A DNA stretch of 64,000 nucleotides from Pedobacter sp. ISL-64 (GTDB lineage: Bacteria > Bacteroidota > Bacteroidia > Sphingobacteriales > Sphingobacteriaceae). A program made the translations under genes and the position numbers. A model generated the notes under the pieces. That model saw nothing but the letters and a program-made list of their open reading frames with translations. It was not told where the DNA came from and did not search any database. The stretch lies in NCBI RefSeq assembly GCF_018613605.1, contig NZ_JAGGPU010000010.1:123946-187945 (forward strand), in the 5' to 3' direction. Each line of letters begins with the position of its first letter. Position 1 is the first letter of the stretch. This document shows, one piece after another, positions 62,125-64,000 of this stretch.

Positions 62125-62562
62125 TTAGTCTTTTGGTTGATGTTTCGGCTGACGGCTTAGGGCATCCAGCTCCGTGGCCAGGCCTTTATCGTTTTGTTGT
62201 TTCATAAAAGTAGCCAGTTTAGATGAAAGTTCGCTTTTTATTTTTTTAAACTTAGGATCTGCAATCAGGTTTTGGAGATTAAATGGATCTTTGATTACAT
62301 CATACAATTCTTCTTTTGGCCTCTTTTGATATGTATTTGCCCAAGTTGAATTTTTCTCCATCCAAGTTTTAAACAATGCACCATTGGTTACTGTGTTCTT
62401 GAAAACCCCATCGTAATTTAGGTTTTCGATATAAAGAAAATGGGCACTTCTTACCGATCTCATGGCGTAGGCATCGCTACCGCGAATAATTCCTCTGGTG
62501 GTATGTTTGCCATAAACATAATCTCTGTGGCAAGCAGAATAGCTAGATTTGCGTAAATCTGG
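62125..62562 (-). pseudogene. 3' remnant of a second sulfatase gene
   Basis: The frame open from 62562 reads SYSACHRDYVYGKHTTRGII, then RGSDAYAMRSVRSAHFLYIE, continuing to a terminal PKHQPKD. The HTTRGII-x-GSDAY-x-x-RSVR wording is typical of the C-terminal part of N-sulfoglucosamine-sulfohydrolase-like (heparan N-sulfatase type) sulfatases, with ELYDVIKDPFNLQNL near the end as in most S1 sulfatases. The N-terminal two thirds, including the formylglycine Cys and metal ligands, are missing: a stop codon and palindromic DNA replace them. The ATG at 62463 is internal. Only 1 bp separates it from the intact sulfatase. Confidence 0.85.
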
Positions 62563-62660
62563 CTAGAGCATCTGCAAGGTTCGTCTAGAAATTACAGGCG
62601 TTGGGTCTAGTGATTACCAACGCTGGTATAATACAGGGTTTTTGCCTGCAACGTTTGGTG
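62541..62660. repeat. Palindrome-rich element at the sulfatase truncation point
   Basis: AGATTT-GCGT-AAATCT (62545-62560) and GCGTTGG...CCAACGC (62598-62623) are perfect inverted repeats. CAGG/CCTG around GTTTTTG follows near 62634-62648. The element begins exactly where sulfatase homology ends and reaches to about 50 bp before the next gene. It could be a mobile palindromic element or its scar. Confidence 0.5.
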
Positions 62661-62712
62661 TATGGCTGCGTCTTAATAACAAACAATAGCAAAAACCTAA
62701 AATATAAAAGAT

Positions 62713-63324
62713 ATGAAAACCTTGGCAAAAACATTATTCGCAGCAGCATTAACAGCAGTAGTATTTACTTCATCAGCGATGGCAACTTTTGCCGCTGAGT
62801 CAGTTAAAGCAGAAACAAAAACCTCTTCATTATCAAAATTCAACAGGATCTGGGTGAGCGGGAATGTGAAGATCATCTTAACACAAGGTGAAAAGCAAAA
62901 TGTAGAAGGCATGAGCAACTACGACGCTGCAAAAACCTCCGTATCAACTGATGGACAAACCTTATTTATCAATTCATTGGAAACAAGTCAGGTAACGCTG
63001 AATATTACCGTAAAAGATTTAGAAAGAATTGAAGCTTATGGCCAATCGGTTGTGGTAACCAGCAATAATTTTGATTTAAAATACCTTCAGTTATTTTTGG
63101 GTCAAAGTGCTACAGCGAGAATTAAAACAACAGCAGGAAGTTTATATACAATCGTTAAGGATGATGCGGTATTAAAATTAAATGGTACTGCTGATCAAAG
63201 TACAATGATTGCCAGCAACATGAAAAATGTAAAATTAGCTGACTTTGCCAGTCTTAAATCAGCATCATACGCTTCTGAAGCGATCATGGCAGCAGAGCAA
63301 AACGCAATGGTTTTAGCAAAATAG
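62713..63324 (+). CDS. GIN-domain (DUF2807) secreted protein
   Basis: 203 residues. Signal peptide MKTLAKTLFAAALTAVVFTSSAMATFAAE. The rest matches the head GIN/putative auto-transporter adhesin domain (FNRIWVSGNVKIILTQGEKQNVEGMSNYDAAKTSV...ERIEAYGQSVVVTSNNFDLKYLQLFLGQSATARI), which forms a repetitive beta-helix-like sheet. Shorter than two-domain forms. Role unknown; likely periplasmic or surface. Single gene, followed by a clear terminator. Confidence 0.9.
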   Translation: MKTLAKTLFAAALTAVVFTSSAMATFAAESVKAETKTSSLSKFNRIWVSGNVKIILTQGEKQNVEGMSNYDAAKTSVSTDGQTLFINSLETSQVTLNITVKDLERIEAYGQSVVVTSNNFDLKYLQLFLGQSATARIKTTAGSLYTIVKDDAVLKLNGTADQSTMIASNMKNVKLADFASLKSASYASEAIMAAEQNAMVLAK

Positions 63325-63347
63325 AAAATCTGTTTTAAGATGGATTA

Positions 63348-63373
63348 GAGCTGCTCATTTGGGCAGCTTTTTT
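63348..63373 (+). terminator. Terminator of the GIN-domain gene
   Basis: AGCTGCTC and GGGCAGCT pair around ATTT and are followed by TTTTTTT, 24 bp after the stop. Confidence 0.9.
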
Positions 63374-63449
63374 TATTATTGCGGAATAAAAAATTCATAG
63401 ATTTTATAGAACTGTGAACTTGTTTTTAAGTTGGTTGAGATCCTCTAAA

Positions 63450-64000
63450 CTAGGCAATTATGGCATACCCCAGCGGGTATTCATCAACCGCCTTAAAATT
63501 AACTTCCTTAAATTTAAGATATTTTATTAGGCTTTCGAGATCGCTTAAAGCATTGTTTCCCTGTGAGGCCCGAAAAGCCCTATCATGCAAAAGAAGTACA
63601 ATGTCCCTAATTGGGTTTGAAAGAACTCTTCTTGCCACTTCGGTCCATGGCTCTTTTAGCCTATCCTTCATGAGGTTTTTATCGGAGGCAAAATCTACAG
63701 GTGGAAAGATTTGCTGATAATCAGTAAAATCTATTTTTGATTCCAATATTTTTTTTTCAATCGAAACCCTAGACTCTTGAGCAATGGTAAAATCCATTCT
63801 CCATTCATCATCCCATCCAAAAAGGTGATATCCGCGTTTTGATAAATCCAATGTTGCAGATGCTGAATCGCTGTCTATAATTCTTTTTAGTACCGCTTGT
63901 TTATTTTTCTCATTGTGTAATAGCATATTCCATGTATTTCGGCCAGGAAGCCTGGCGTATTGTTTTAACGAAAGGCAATCTGATGATGAAAAGCATCTAA
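63450..64000 (-). CDS. Polysaccharide deacetylase-like protein, 3' part
   Basis: The frame stays open from an ATG at 63926 up to the window edge at 64000 (reading CLSLKQYARLPGRNTWNMLL before that ATG), so the gene continues outside and the ATG is internal. Visible NodB-type features are ARLPGRNTW (the R-x-P-x-x-R-like block), GYHLFGWDDEWRMDF (the substrate-groove strand), and the C-terminal DIVLLLHDRAFRAS...LESLIKYLKFKEVNFKAVDEYP with the catalytic-type His. It would remove acetyl groups from a polysaccharide, in the envelope if the missing N-terminus carries a signal. Confidence 0.8.
   Translation of the reverse strand, partial: RCFSSSDCLSLKQYARLPGRNTWNMLLHNEKNKQAVLKRIIDSDSASATLDLSKRGYHLFGWDDEWRMDFTIAQESRVSIEKKILESKIDFTDYQQIFPPVDFASDKNLMKDRLKEPWTEVARRVLSNPIRDIVLLLHDRAFRASQGNNALSDLESLIKYLKFKEVNFKAVDEYPLGYAIIA

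Noticed and set aside
1..64000. CRISPR array, tRNA or rRNA genes, insertion sequences, prophage
   Set aside because: No evenly spaced identical repeats with unique spacers, no tRNA cloverleaf, no transposase, integrase or phage structural gene found on either strand.

Overview
The window is a chromosomal segment from a low-GC Bacteroidota, most likely a Sphingobacteriaceae member close to Pedobacter. The evidence is four SusC/SusD pairs, gldH, a RicT/PSP1 gene behind holB, DUF5916, DUF3078 and GIN-domain proteins, many signal peptides ending in Q or in a short lipobox, and TAnnTTTG-type -7 promoter boxes in place of sigma-70 boxes. I found no phage genes, insertion sequences, CRISPR arrays, tRNA or rRNA.

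Layout. (1) 1-32.9 kb is mostly housekeeping: an M16 peptidase, a lipoprotein S9 oligopeptidase, proB-proA, a beta-CASP metallo-hydrolase, a Crp-type regulator next to a DJ-1/PfpI-like protein, a SanA/YdcF-like protein, a ComM-type AAA ATPase, ffh, a DUF5916 outer-membrane protein, an AraC regulator divergent from a siderophore-interacting flavoprotein, DUF3078, a small HEXXH membrane protein coupled to a carboxypeptidase-regulatory-like protein, two adjacent glucosaminidase-LysM paralogues, ruvX and an O-methyltransferase, then holB-ricT-gldH, a TonB-dependent receptor and murF. (2) 33.1-57.1 kb is an accessory nutrient-uptake block, all on the plus strand: four SusC/SusD pairs, one secreted M14 carboxypeptidase and one secreted protein of unknown function. 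Two pairs use SusD-like_2 type lipoproteins and two use classical RagB/SusD types. The block also holds two decayed loci: the start of a fifth SusC gene and a broken membrane-protein gene. (3) 57.1-64 kb has DoxX, LD-carboxypeptidase, metG (probable TTG start), an intact S1 sulfatase, the 3' remnant of a second sulfatase, a GIN-domain protein and the 3' part of a polysaccharide deacetylase that runs off the window.

How the parts relate. The SusCD block would import oligomers (peptides or glycans, substrate not readable from sequence) across the outer membrane; the M14 peptidase hints at peptides for at least the first pair. Every SusC gene starts with almost the same leader and signal-peptide sequence, and a fifth copy of that start survives without its gene, so the block appears to have grown by duplication and lost at least one member by deletion.

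Intergenic DNA is rich in structure. It has rho-independent hairpins, imperfect REP-like palindromes at gene junctions (GTCATNCTGA...TCAGNATGAC type), an inverted repeat between proB and proA, and several tracts with a strict 7-nt period. The best-supported regulatory sites are a perfect -33/-7 promoter in front of the DJ-1-like gene and two 17-bp direct repeats 21 bp apart between araC and the siderophore-interacting gene.
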